Assembly: GCF_949628265.1 (NCBI RefSeq)
Contig: NC_088790.1
Coordinates: forward strand, 16,248,545 to 16,312,544
Reading direction: 5' to 3'
From: Cloeon dipterum
Lineage: Eukaryota; Arthropoda; Insecta; Ephemeroptera; Baetidae
DNA length: 64,000 nucleotides
Shown: in pieces, positions 45,876 through 57,693 of the stretch
Layout: each line of letters begins with the position of its first letter
Position numbering within the stretch: the first letter of the stretch is position 1
Notes under the pieces: model-generated
What the model was told of the DNA's origin: nothing
Databases searched by the model: none
Seen by the model: only the letters and a program-made list of their open reading frames with translations
Made by a program: the position numbers and the translations under genes

Positions 45876-45985
45876 GTGTGTGTTTGTGTGTTAATGTGTG
45901 TGTGTGTATGCGTTTCTCTTTCATTCGCTCGGTGTATGTGTGTTTGTGTCTCGCGTGTTGTGTGTGTGTGTGTGTTGTGTGAGTG
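45876..45985. repeat. Imperfect (TG)n repeat
   Basis: Several TG/GT runs interrupted by short C/T-rich pieces, about 150 bp downstream of the Pur-alpha stop codon, probably within its 3' UTR. Confidence 0.85.
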
Positions 45986-46131
45986 GGTGAGTGGTGAGGA
46001 GAGCGAGCGGCTCACTCGCTGTCCTCGGTCGTCGCCTCTTTCATTATTTGTTGTGGATGGTGCATCGTGAGTTGGTAGGGGGTGATCAACAGCCGTTGTT
46101 GCGGAGCGTCCCGACGCAGCAGGGCGCCCTC

Positions 46132-49100
46132 TCACTTGCTGGACGAACTGCCAGTCGCGTCGGCGCCCGTCGTCCCGCCCCCGCCGCCGCTGCTCTTGTC
46201 GCCGGCTTCGCGCATTTTGTCCACGTAGTCGGTGAAGATGTCTCGGAAGCGCACCCACGACTTCTCAGGGATGGTGATGGCAGTCCGGAAGTTGGTTTTC
46301 ACCTGCAGATCCAGGAGGTTGTTTAGAATGAAGCAAAAAAAGTGTAGGAATTAAAAATAATAATAATAACGTTCAACACGAGGAAAAACTGTAAAAGGAT
46401 GTTGAAAAATAACTATTTCCATACCAAGCGGATTTTTTAGCAAAATTTATTTCGATGTAATTTATTTCAATAATTTAAAAAAATAACTATGTTTAATAGT
46501 AAAATAAAAGTAGATTGAAACAAAATAAACAATTTAACGAGAAAAATAAATAAATGGAATTGTAAAATCATTTTACATGTCCAAATATCCAAATTATTTA
46601 GCTCATGCTTGTACCAGTGAAGAGATAACACTACCAAGTAAATTTTACAACTTTGCCACTCCCTGAATTGGTATTAAAAGATCCACAATTTTTTTAAGTA
46701 ATTCACATTGGAACAATATAATTGTTTGAAGAGAAAAAAACATACATGGAATGTTTTAATTTAGGAAATTGAAATAATTTTACTTTTTCAATTTTTGAGC
46801 CACCTGTTTCTTGTTTGTTGGCCTACGGGAGAAGTCATTGGAGAAGGAATTAATAAAAAAACACGCCAGAATGAGCAAAACAAACAACCTTGTTGCAATA
46901 ATTTGAAAAAAATAAATAAATCGATTGGAAGATTGGCTTTGTTAAATCACATTAAATATTAACAATCACCTCTGAGATGCGCATGTAAATTCCGCGATTG
47001 TTTTGTCCAATGTCAAAGTAAAAATTTTTGTTCTCAACGCGCATGTGTCGGCCCTCCGGCAACTCTCCTTTGAAGCCGCCGTCGTCTGTGCCAAACTCTT
47101 CGAGCAAATCTGTGAGTGCGTCTCTGAACTCGATCATTCCTTGTGCTGGAATCGCGATTTGCGATCTTGGCCCTCCTCTTGTAATTGTCTGTGATACCTG
47201 AAATGAGATATTAGCAGAGGTGACGATGGGAGATTGCCGAAGGGAACGTACCCTGAGAAATCTTCCGCGAGAATTCTCCTTCAAATCCAAATAGTATCTA
47301 CGATTATCTTTAATCATCATTTCAGACTTGAGTTTGCCATCCTCTGGAACGTTTTCTGGGTTTGGTGGGCCCAGTGACGAGTAGAAATCGCTGAATGTGG
47401 AAAGGTGGTCCCGGAACTCAGCAGCTGTGGACAGGGCGAGGAAGATTTGGCTTCGGCGGCCGTCAGCTCCAATCTATTTACACGAAAGCATTAGATTTTT
47501 TTGTTTCGGTGCAATGTGTCATTTTAATTACCTCTGCTACTTTGATGAAACGACCTCTTCTGTTTTGTTTCACGTCCAGGTAGAACCTTTTGGATTGTAT
47601 CTGCAGCATTTTGGTGGCCAACTCTTGCTCCCCCTGCTGCTGTCCACCTTCAACAATTCCAAGGCAAATCCAATTAACATAAACCAAATTTGGGATTGCT
47701 GCGTCTTCGCAGGTAAAAAGCTATCTTGATTTATTGAGAAAATATTTTTCTAGCTTCTAATTTCTGTAGGACTAACATAACATTCTTCTTGAAATTAAGC
47801 GTGCAATTTTTCCTTAAAATATGAAACCTGGTGTATTAAAAGTTCACTGGATTATAAAATTTCATTCGTCCTATTGTTGTTTTGCACACATCAATATTTT
47901 CCTATTGCACAGTTCACAAGAGATTTTTTAATATCAATTTTGATTCTTAGATTTACCTCGCTGTTTTAATTGCAAACTTAAACACGGCGCCTTCTTAATT
48001 GGCACTTATAATTTTATATCTAAGAAAACAAGCAACATTCATTAGCGAAAATGTTTCAGGCTTAGCACGGGTTTTCGGCGCAATTTTTTTGAAGCTGCTT
48101 ACGCTACGCCAAAGGAGCTTTGGGCGATGAAAATTCCCGCGAAAGCGGGATTTGTTCCTTAGTGAAGGGACAAGGACCGAGGGGAAGCGCTCCGAACTCA
48201 TCAATACCGTGCCCTCTCGTTAATTTCTCCTGAGCAAAAGAGAATAAACCGTCGAGCTGTGTACTCGGAAAAGAAAGGAAAAGGAAGGAAACGGAACGTG
48301 CGGTGGAAAAACGACATTAAAACCACCGACGATAAAGATTCGTTTAGTTTTTTTCTTTCCTGATGCAATTATTTCAACCAGGTTGTTTTCTACCTGGGGA
48401 AAATATTTGGAAATAAGAGTTCAATGTCCAATTATTAATTTTCAATTGGGACCAACGTTCAGTTCAAGATAATTGAGAGTTTCGTTCTTGCAAACAAGTA
48501 ATTCAACCTTGAGAAGACGAGATGGCATAATTCAAATATCTTCTACATCCGATGCACGGACCTCCCACAAGTAAAGATATAGTATTTTTGTAAATTTTCG
48601 AGGATTTAGCATTATTTTTCTGTCACGGACTTGCTAAACCTTAACCTGCGAAGAAGACGCAATTTATCAAGGTGGATAAATGCTGCGTATAACTCTTTAA
48701 TCATATCATTATAAATCTTATAAACGTTACAGCAAAATTTAGCCTCGAAAATTTACAAGAAAATCGGCTAAAAAGTAGGTCGGTTCCAACAGCGAAATTA
48801 TATTGATGCGAAATCAAAACACATAATTCATCACGCGGCAGTAAAAAAATGTCCTAATTGACCTAAATATTAACTGCTGCAAATTTTTCGTGTGCTGGAT
48901 TTTCAAATGTTCTTTTAATAAAAACTAGGCTCTGATTACTTGCAGGGCTATTGTGAACAAATTAGTTTTAACATTTGAATGGATTTAAAATTTGTAGAAA
49001 TAGATGTATGATTGAAGATAATTACACGTATACCAGAAAGGGCGATACTCCTAGACTCACAATCAGGGTACGCACTGTCATCTGTCCGGTTTTTCCACGG

Positions 49101-52100
49101 CAGTTTTTTCTCGAAAAAATAAAAAAACGAGATAAATGTTCAGTGTTTTCTTGACAGCAGATATTTTTTTCCATAATTGACGACAAATTTCCGAAAAAGC
49201 CAAGAGGGGGGATAAGTCTGTCCAAGTTTACCACGCTATTAATTTTTATTCCATTTCTAAAAATGTAAATGACTGCTTTTGGTTATTGAAGATTGAATGC
49301 GACGAATTAGTTGTATATAAGACAGACTTCTGAATATTACTTCCTTTTTAAGTTTCATTTTTAGCTACACAAAATGCTTAACAATAAAATTCCTGGGCTA
49401 GAAAGCTCTGGAAAATAACATTTACCCCTGAAAGGAAAAGAAAGCCATTTTAAAAACGATTGATTTAATAGAACTCTGTGTCCTAAATATTATGAGGCGT
49501 TTTTTTTAATTTTGCTGTTTATTAAGTTTTTGAGCTTTTCATATAGATCACATGATGCCTGAGTTAAATTGGAAAGGTCGCGTTACCCTGGAATTCTTGT
49601 TCAAATAAAATTTTCGTAGTTGTACCAATTTTAAAATAGTGGGGTTCCTTTTTAATGCAGCTTAATATCAATAATCCAAAACAATTATCTCAAACTCGGA
49701 TGAACTGTTCTTTTTTCCATTTCAAAGGGGTTTGCAAATTTTCCCCCGCTAGCGGGTCAGAGACAACCGCTCTCTTCCGCCATCCTCCGGGTCCACGGGG
49801 ATGTGATGAGCGGTGGGCAAACGCACGAAAAAACACACGGCCCCGGTGGTGGCGGTGCACACGCAGCAGACACACACGTACAGATGCAAGCGGGGCTGCG
49901 AGGGGCGCAGGGGGGTGGGTAACGAGCAATGCGAAATTGCGAGCGTGTGTGTGCGACGGACGCGCGCGTGGTGGTGGGGGAGACTAGACGGTGAATGACC
50001 TCGGCGCGGTGCAACACGGCGCTTGCGTCGCCGCCGCCGAAAAAGCGGCGGCGGCATCGGTCGGGTGCGAGAGGCATCTTCGCCCGCCCGCCGCCTCCTG
50101 TGTGCTATGTGTGTGTATCACTGGGTCCCCGACGAGCCGACCGACCGAGAGCGTTCCGTTCCGTCCGCAGGAGCAGCAGCACAGCGCTCCGCTCGGCTCG
50201 CCAAGGCCGGCACGTGCGCCCATCGAGCGCCGGCCAGGCCCCTGCGACCCCCGCCCTCGCCTCCCTTAAGGCAGGCTTTGTCTCCGTGAGCGATTCGCCT
50301 GCCAGGCTGCCACGCACCCAAGGAGGCTCTCGTCCTAAGAGTGGGAGCGTGTGTGCGTGCGTGAGCGCGCGCAAGCAACTCAGCGCTCCATTTCGCCGAA
50401 AACCGATCGCTCACAATTAGAGCAGGGCTTTAAATTAATACGATTGAATTTCCTTTGACGAAGCAGTGCGAAAAAAAATCGCAAAAAGTATTGAACGTGG
50501 CGAAAAAGGTCTGAAGATGCCACAAACTATAGTTCAATTTCTTTATAGCATAAATTTTACGTTCAAAATAACACGGCGAATCAGAGTTGAAAAAACTTGC
50601 TACGGATGCATTTTCGAGTTTTCCCCAATTTCTTCCAGTTTTTCATCGGAGGTAGAGAGTAGTAGTCTGACATGTAATGTAATACTTCTATGAAAAAACT
50701 AATGGTTTTAAACGGGAATAATTTTTTCTTAAACACTTAAAAGTTTAAAAAAACAGCTAGAAGGAAAACTGGATGGAAAACTATGTAAATATGTTAAAAT
50801 ATTAAGCCCGTAAAGGGTTTGATAAAATCCTTACTAGTTCTTACATCCTGAAGATTTATTGATTTTCACAAGAAATATTAAATTTACAGAATAGCAAAAA
50901 TAGCAGTTAATTCAAAGCCCTTTTGTGTTCGAAGCCACCAATGAATGGCACCAGCGGTTACTTTCGATTTTAGGGCACTTTCACTACGATTTCAGACTAA
51001 ATCCTGCCAATGAACATTCAGCACTTAAATTTTTTTCTTTTAATGTGCCGAAATCAAAAATCAATCCAGTCAATCGCAGAAGAAACGTCAGCAATGATTT
51101 AATGTTTAAAAAAGGTTTTAAACGTTTCTAAGGTGATCAACCGATTTTTGGATAACGCATACATAAAAATAAATTATTTACAATGATGAATGCAAAGCCG
51201 CAGGATTGAGACTTAATTTGCTGCGTATGTGCTTTTCAAATGACTATTAAATCTTTTTACTTTTATCTTTTTAAATCGCAAGTAAATGGTGGCGCCATTT
51301 GTCAGTGGCTTAGGATGCTAAGGACTTTCGCAGAGTGGGCATTTAATGCTGTATTTTAGAAATATTCACTTTTATTTAAATTTCTAACCAATTTTGAACG
51401 TTTCAGTCTAAAAGAAAATTAAATGATGTAGCTAGCAAAGAGGAAATTTTAAGCACTAGTCTCTATATAAGAAATCCAAAGCTGAATAAGCGTGAGAGTT
51501 GAGCGGAGGTATTAGGAAATTGGCCTTTGTCGGCCAAACGCCCTCGTTCCAATATATAGCGGCGAGCGCGAAATGAAAGCAGCGTTTGCTCTAGTCTCGA
51601 ATGCACTAGGCAGCGGTTTGCGGAGTCGTGGCACGCTCGCGAAAAAAGCACACCTTTGAACGCTCGCTCCTCAGCGGCTTTTCAGGGGAGGCACGCGAAA
51701 GTGCTTATCTTGCGGCCGAGATGCTGCTTATCGGACCAAGAGGGTGTTTTGCTTTGACGCTCGCAGTAGCGGGCCGTGTCAACGCACTTTTCCGCATTCG
51801 CGCAGCCTTGAGGCGGCCTATTAATAGGGCTCGCAAAATCGCCACGTGGGAACGTTTCCATGCTACGCAGCGGCCGCGGACCCAAAACAAACAGCTCCCA
51901 CGGCCATCTCCAGCTCTAGACCGATTCTTTTGTGCGCGCTGATCGCGAGTTTATCGCCACATACAGTGGATGAATACAACAATTACACTGTTCGGGAAAA
52001 CTTAGTTATACTAACTGTAGATGGTCCCGAAAAAAATTGAGAAAGTTCTGGTTTTGTTCTAATAACGAATTAAGTCATGAAAATTTGGAAATTCCACTAA

Positions 52101-53687
52101 TTCCATCGTTTTATGAGCTGTTCATGGGAAGTTTTCCAGAAGAAAAGAGAATCCTTTTTTGAGGCGTATCTATTTTAAAAAGGAAATGTTTTGATTTTTT
52201 TCTGTGATTGACCTAGAAAACCCCGATTTCCGGTACATGAGGTGTGCTTCTTATCGAGCTCTGAGTTAGCAAAACTGTGAATAGTGCTACATCAACGTGA
52301 TTTTTTTTGCCAAGAGTATGATTAGGATCCTTCAACGATTACGCTGACACTCAAGATAAATTGTTCAAACATTCAGTCAAACTATTTTTAGCCTTTTTTT
52401 ATCTCGTGTAGGTATGTTTGTGCTCTTCATCATATATATATATATTTATATAAAATAAATTACAGATCATTTATCCAGAGTGAATATGTTAGTTGTTGTC
52501 TCAGGGTTAGGATATTTCTTGAAAATAGCAGAAAAATTGTATAAATATAGGGGATTTGGTTCTCAGCATCAGCAGGAGTGTTGCCAGTTATAGTAGCTAA
52601 CAATATTTGTTGTGCGGGTAAAATACTGCTGAGGCCGGAAGGGACAGAAGAGCTGCGGACGAGATAATTTTTCGCCAAACATTTTTCATTTTAACCACCC
52701 ATCCTGATTAAAAGTACATTGAGCAGGACCATAAAATATGTAAATTATAAAAATATAGACGTTCATTCGCAGCCGGCGGACTTGGAACTTTTTATCAGAC
52801 ATATTTGCATTTTAATAGCTAGATCCCTTCACATTATGCATTCAAAAACTCTTAATTTATGACGCTTTTAACAGCCTAAACAGTTCTGCAGCAGTTTCTT
52901 ATAAATTTGATCTTGCTATTAGAACGTTAAGAAAACGTTAGAAAATTTGATGCTGGGAATTGCCTGAAACCGACACACACGAGGACAGATAATTACAGGA
53001 TCGTTGGAACTTGATACAAAATTAAAGTTTGCCGACGTGCATTATCCGAGTTAGCACTTAAAGAAACAGTAGTTGTTGTATTTAAATAGATTAAACCTTT
53101 GTAAGGAAACGACAGAACGGCATTGCGTGCACAGAGAGTAGCTTTTTTTACCCCTTTTCATTTATTAACAACGTTAGACCTGGATAAGATTTAATAAAAG
53201 CAGAACAGCATCCATAAGTCTGTTTTTTTTTTAATTTAAGGGCACATTGAACAGAGGTTTTCTCATTTTCAATGTATTTGTTTTAATAAAAATTACAGCT
53301 AGATAACTTCAGCACGGAATTGAGGCCAAATTTAATGTAACCATGGATCCTATCTCGGCTACTAAAACGCACATTTTTGGTCATAAAATATTCAGCTGTG
53401 CATTTTTTCTGGACGATAGAGATATTGCAGTAGCCCCCTTCCCTAAAAAGTCGGGATTTGGCCGAGAATTGAAGCAAGTTTAGAGATAAGCGCAGAGTTG
53501 CAGTTTCCCTTTCCCAGCAGGCGGGTTGCTGGCTTCATCGTTGGCGTAGGAACGAGGTCAGACGCACGCGGGCACAGGGGTGCGAGCCAACCCCCGAAGT
53601 GCAGCCGGCGAGTGCATCGCGAGGCCCTAGTGCTATCGATTTGCAGGCGGGCGGCTCACACACATGCACACACACACACACACACAT

Positions 53688-53729
<42 letters not shown>

Positions 53730-56322
53730 GAGCAGAGCAAGCCACCAGGCTGAACGAGAGCGGGCGAGTGACCCACAAACGCGCGGCGCGTGCGACGGGG
53801 CAGCCCGCGGCCCGTTTGGCCGCCGCAGCCACGCGTTTGGCCCCGTCGGCCGGCCGGGGGGTCTGGCCCGAGTCATTTGGGGCAGGTCGCAGAGCATGGG
53901 GGGAGGAAGGGGGAGGCGCAGGCGAATCGGGGTCAATGTCAAGGCGACACGCCGCCGAGCGCCTCTCTGGATCCGCGGCCACCGCCGCTGGCCCGCTTTG
54001 CGGAAATTCTGCTCGCGAAATCGAGCGGAGAGGACGCACAAGGGTCAAGGCGGCGCACAAAATAAAAAAAGGCCGTGAGGCTCCAGATTAGAGGCGACTC
54101 ACTAAGCCTCTTTCGCTTGGCTCGCGAGATCTGCGAAATACCTTGCCGAGGGAATAAATCAATTTGTTTACTCTCCACCCGAGTCGATCGTTTCAAATGG
54201 TTTGTGATGTTTATATGAAGGCGCTTCAAGTAGTGTTTTGACTTTCCAAAGCAGCTGTGACCCGCTGCCAAAGCATGTGCAAAATTTTGAAAAAAAAAAG
54301 GTTGGAACTAAGGTTGTAAAATATGTAGAGAAAACCTAGAGATTCGGATCCACAAGAATAATGATTATAGATTGAAATTCATCTTTTTGTGCTGATATTT
54401 CAAAGCGTTGTTAGAATGTCCAGAATATTAATTAACAGACAAATATGTAATTAGATTTGAAAGATGACGAACAGTCAGATTAAAAATCAAATATGAAAAC
54501 TTAAAAAAATGATTCAAATTTTTTCCTTATTCCAGTGGCTTTTGCTTAAAGAACTTTGATTATGAATGGTGGAAGTTTGAGGTTTCTGAAATGTCAGTTA
54601 CGAGACTAATTTTAATTACCGAGCTCTTTGAGCAATTCAATTATAGCAAGCTGCCCATCTGAATGTTGATCTCTTTGTCAGTTTGAGTGTTAATTTATGC
54701 GCACTCACGCTACGCCATATAAAAATAGAAAAGTTCACAGGAATCGATCGGTGGACATAATAGATTTGCGTTCTAGCTTTCCCTCACAGAGAACGAAGTG
54801 CCGATAAATTAATATTGGCATTGGCACAGCTTTAATGATGACTTCTTTGAATCATGTTGAGTATTTGCACAATGGTGGAGAGCGCGCATGTCCTCGAGTT
54901 GTAAATCACAAACAGTAGCTTTTTCAGGAATTTTGGGCAAGCAATTCTGCAAATTAATGAAGATAGATGAGAAAACGATAAAAATTTATTGACTTGCTTT
55001 CATTTGCTTCCATATAAATAAATAATGTTTTGATTTCCACGCGAAAGAGATAGGTGCGAATGTTTGCAAATAAGCGCCGGCGGCACTCCCCAGATCAAGT
55101 CATCCGAGCCTAATTGAGTGGTCCACCAATTGAGGACACCAACTTACCAGATTCGAATTCTGAACTTCCGGCTCCATCGATCCCGCTGTTCCGGTCGTAT
55201 TCTGGAATCAAAAAAGGGACGTGTCAGAGATGGCAGGCAATGGTAAAAAGAGACGAGCCGAACGGCCGGGTCGAAAGAGCCTCCAGCAAGAAGAGCAGCG
55301 TTATTATTATTATTATTTGTGAATCGCATTGCAGTATGTGAGTGGAATTGCAGCTGCCAGCTGATCTGACAAGCACCGGACGACCGCGTTTATTATTCCC
55401 TTTTCTTCGCCAGATTATTGATGCGAGAGCGATTCATTTTCATTTCGCACCGCCTGTCGTGCTCGGCCTGGTGCGAATTATTTTCCTCAACAAGCAAGCG
55501 TACGAAAATTTGGTTCGATGCTCAATTTCTGGCCAGATCGTTAAATTAATGTGTCTAGTCTGAACGCATCGATTTTTGCCGAAAGTGTGTCAAACACGTG
55601 CGTTTTCCAGGACATGTTTCGAGCAAATGCAATTTGGAAAGGAGACAAAAAAAATAAGGTATGAAAGCTTTTTCACCACAGACTGCGAGGGGTGGTGCGT
55701 TGCTCCTTTAGAGATTCTGCAAATGACATGCAATTTAGAACTGAGAATTCGCGGCCTGTGGCCTGGCCGTGGCTCCAAGCGTCATGGGTTCGGCCGCCGG
55801 GAGATTGGCCGCGGTGCAGAAATTGCCAAAAACGCGTCTAGTTGCAAATAATTGCACACGATTGTGTATCAACGATGGCAATCCGTGGGCCCCTCGGAGG
55901 CCTACGGTGGCCGACCCCGGCAAGGCCCCCAAAGTGTTTGCTGACGAGGACCGAGGCTGTTACTCGCCTGTCAGCGGCCGTCCGGGAGCGCGGGCGGCCG
56001 GACAGGCGGCCAGCACCGAGGCGGCCGCCGCCGACGCGCTTGTCGACACAGGACGGTCGGTCGCGTCGGCGGCGGACGACGCGTTTCGGCGGCCGGAAGC
56101 CGGCCGAAGCGGAATTGCGCGTGGTCATCGACCACCGCGGCGGCCAGCGGCCAAAACGCGGCCGCTCGGTGGCGGCTCGGCCATCTTGTCGCAGACAAAA
56201 CAGAGATTAATGCGGGTCGGGGGCCGGAGTCGGGGGCGGCGCGAGGAGGCGGCACGCGTTCGACACTCACCGTTCATGCTTTGGCCCTGCAGCTGCTCGT
56301 CACCACTCTCTCGGTCCGACAT
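46132..56322 (-). CDS. Pur-alpha: Transcriptional activator Pur-alpha
   Basis: Five minus-strand exons: 56322-56271, 47647-47532, 47473-47252, 47197-46970 and 46302-46132 (stop TGA); 262 residues. Pur-alpha binds purine-rich single-stranded DNA and RNA and acts in transcription and mRNA transport. Three PUR repeats are clear. Repeat I has [20 protein letters not shown] and AAEFRDHL; repeat II has [17 protein letters not shown] and [15 protein letters not shown]; repeat III has [20 protein letters not shown] and [16 protein letters not shown]. The tail is Gly/Ser-rich. The first coding exon is 52 bp and codes [17 protein letters not shown] plus one base; its GTGAGT donor and phase match the acceptor at 47647, joining to [14 protein letters not shown]. 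The 8.6-kb intron contains GC-rich islands. The 46303-46969 intron is empty. Confidence 0.95.
49750..50420. other. CpG-rich island in Pur-alpha intron 1
   Basis: GC- and CpG-dense block in AT-rich surroundings, with many overlapping open frames on both strands that have no protein similarity. It may be an alternative promoter or 5' UTR exon of Pur-alpha, or an intronic enhancer. Confidence 0.5.
51590..51960. other. Moderately GC-rich block in Pur-alpha intron 1
   Basis: A 370-bp block of higher GC, with open frames on both strands but no recognisable protein. Role unknown; an unannotated non-coding exon or regulatory block is possible. Confidence 0.35.
53500..54080. other. CpG-rich island with CA repeat in Pur-alpha intron 1
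   Basis: Second strongly GC-rich island of the intron, containing a CA microsatellite. Overlapping open frames on both strands read through the repeat and are not credible proteins. Candidate alternative promoter or 5' exon. Confidence 0.5.
53657..53727. repeat. (CA)n microsatellite
   Basis: About 71 bp of CA dinucleotides broken by two ATG interruptions, so three blocks. Likely polymorphic. Confidence 0.97.
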
Positions 56323-56500
56323 TATTATGTTCGAACCCTTTTTCTCGTTGCCACTTTGCTGCTCTTGCCACCGAACCCCGATCAAAAAGCCGCAGAACAG
56401 GTTCGGTGTCTGCAGCGGAAGTTGCTGCGCTGGCGGCTGCTCGTCTGCCAGTCTCGGCGGCCTGTTCGCCTCATTCTGGTCGCCATGTTAAGCAGTGCCA
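55730..56500. promoter_or_regulatory. CpG island around the Pur-alpha start codon
   Basis: GC-rich block spanning the 52-bp first coding exon (56322-56271) and extending about 550 bp into the intron. It probably includes the promoter, leader and start of intron 1. The long + strand frame 55769-56491 across it is judged spurious. Confidence 0.55.
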
Positions 56501-57693
56501 CCAGCGGAGGGAACTACTTCAATGCGCGCTAAACTTTTAACACGTTTCTCCTAAAATATTATATTAGGGGTTTCCGCAAAGACTAGGCGCGTGGTGACAG
56601 GTGACTTTCGCTAACTTGAGGTCCACTTACTTTCCTAACTTGCCGGTTAAAATATATTTTAAAGAGTAAAAAACTATTTTGTAAAATGTAAGTGATAAAA
56701 TTACAGTTGATTCATCTGGTTGATTATGTTTTTAAATCATTTCGTTTCATTTGGAAATCAAAAAGTGAGTTTTTTGAAAAAGCATATATATATTGTCTCA
56801 TTTTTAACACCGTCAATGCAGAGCTGAAAGCGTACATGATTATAGCACATTATTTAAAATTATTATACATTTCAAAACTATGGAATTATTGTAAACTAAT
56901 TGCACAATCGTAATGACAGATACAGAGTATGATAGTATGCTATTTGGTCCTCTCTAGGGGATGCGTTTATTGAACTTTGTCAATGTAGTGTTAATAGCTA
57001 CATATTATATAATATTAAGAATTTTCTTCAATCATCAACAACACTGTATAACCGATAATATTGTAATTCAAAAATCACTAAATAAATTAAGATACGCTAA
57101 CAGTTTTATAACCAACTCTTGTATTAATTTGTGCAATAAATGGCAGCAAAAAGTACGTAATTGTTTGTTGAAACCACTGTGCCTGTGCACGTCAAAAATT
57201 AATGGACAATTGTGCTGGTCAAATTTATCAAAATCCATGAATTAAAAACTTTGGTATAAAACAAATAAAACTGGTTACGAGGAAAAAGTTGCAAGATTCC
57301 AACTTGTCAATGTAAAACGCTACACTAGTCCATTGAATTCTGACGAAAACAAGTTCACAATGACTAATTCTCACATTGCGGAAGACGGAAGACATAATAT
57401 AGAAAAGTGGAGTGTGACGAAGAAAGGCCGAGCAAAAATTATTTGCAATATACAAGAACGTGGCTCTGTCTGTACTAGAAATGTCCTAGATGCTCTTTGT
57501 GTAACATTCTAAACTTTGGCAGGAAATTTAGTCTTAGGAGTAGCAGTTTTAGCACCAATTTGAAAACAACAATTCTCGATGAAAATCACAGTAGTGTACT
57601 GAGAAATACTGCTTTTGGCACCATTTAGCACTTGTCAATAATAATATCCTAGGTTGCGACTAGGGACTTGACTAATATTACTCGGCAGTACGG
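56501..57693. other. Intergenic region between mbc stop and Pur-alpha promoter
   Basis: About 1.2 kb of mainly AT-rich sequence with no gene recognised. It should contain the mbc 3' UTR (right to left from 57693) and upstream Pur-alpha sequence. Confidence 0.55.

Larger units (their letters stand above)
39488..46131. other. Large gene-poor region, 6.6 kb
   Basis: No family-level coding region was found between the PNPO-like promoter and the stop of Pur-alpha. It holds a GC-rich 250-bp island at 40054-40305, a cluster of CCAAT and E2F-type motifs at 43685-44001, short GT repeats (43010-43022) and an imperfect TG repeat (45876-45985). The right-hand part, especially GC-richer blocks from 45350 to 46131, probably belongs to the Pur-alpha 3' UTR. 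A non-coding transcript is possible. Confidence 0.5.

Noticed and set aside
49749-50420. Many long overlapping open frames on both strands
   Set aside because: They follow from high GC and few stop codons in a CpG-rich island; none has a domain or consistent splice structure.
53498-54271. Open frames up to 197 codons through the CA repeat
   Set aside because: They read through a microsatellite and GC-rich DNA with low-complexity His/Thr or Val/Cys stretches; not credible proteins.
55769-56491. 240-codon + strand frame
   Set aside because: It runs antisense over the Pur-alpha first exon and CpG island, is low complexity and has no similarity.
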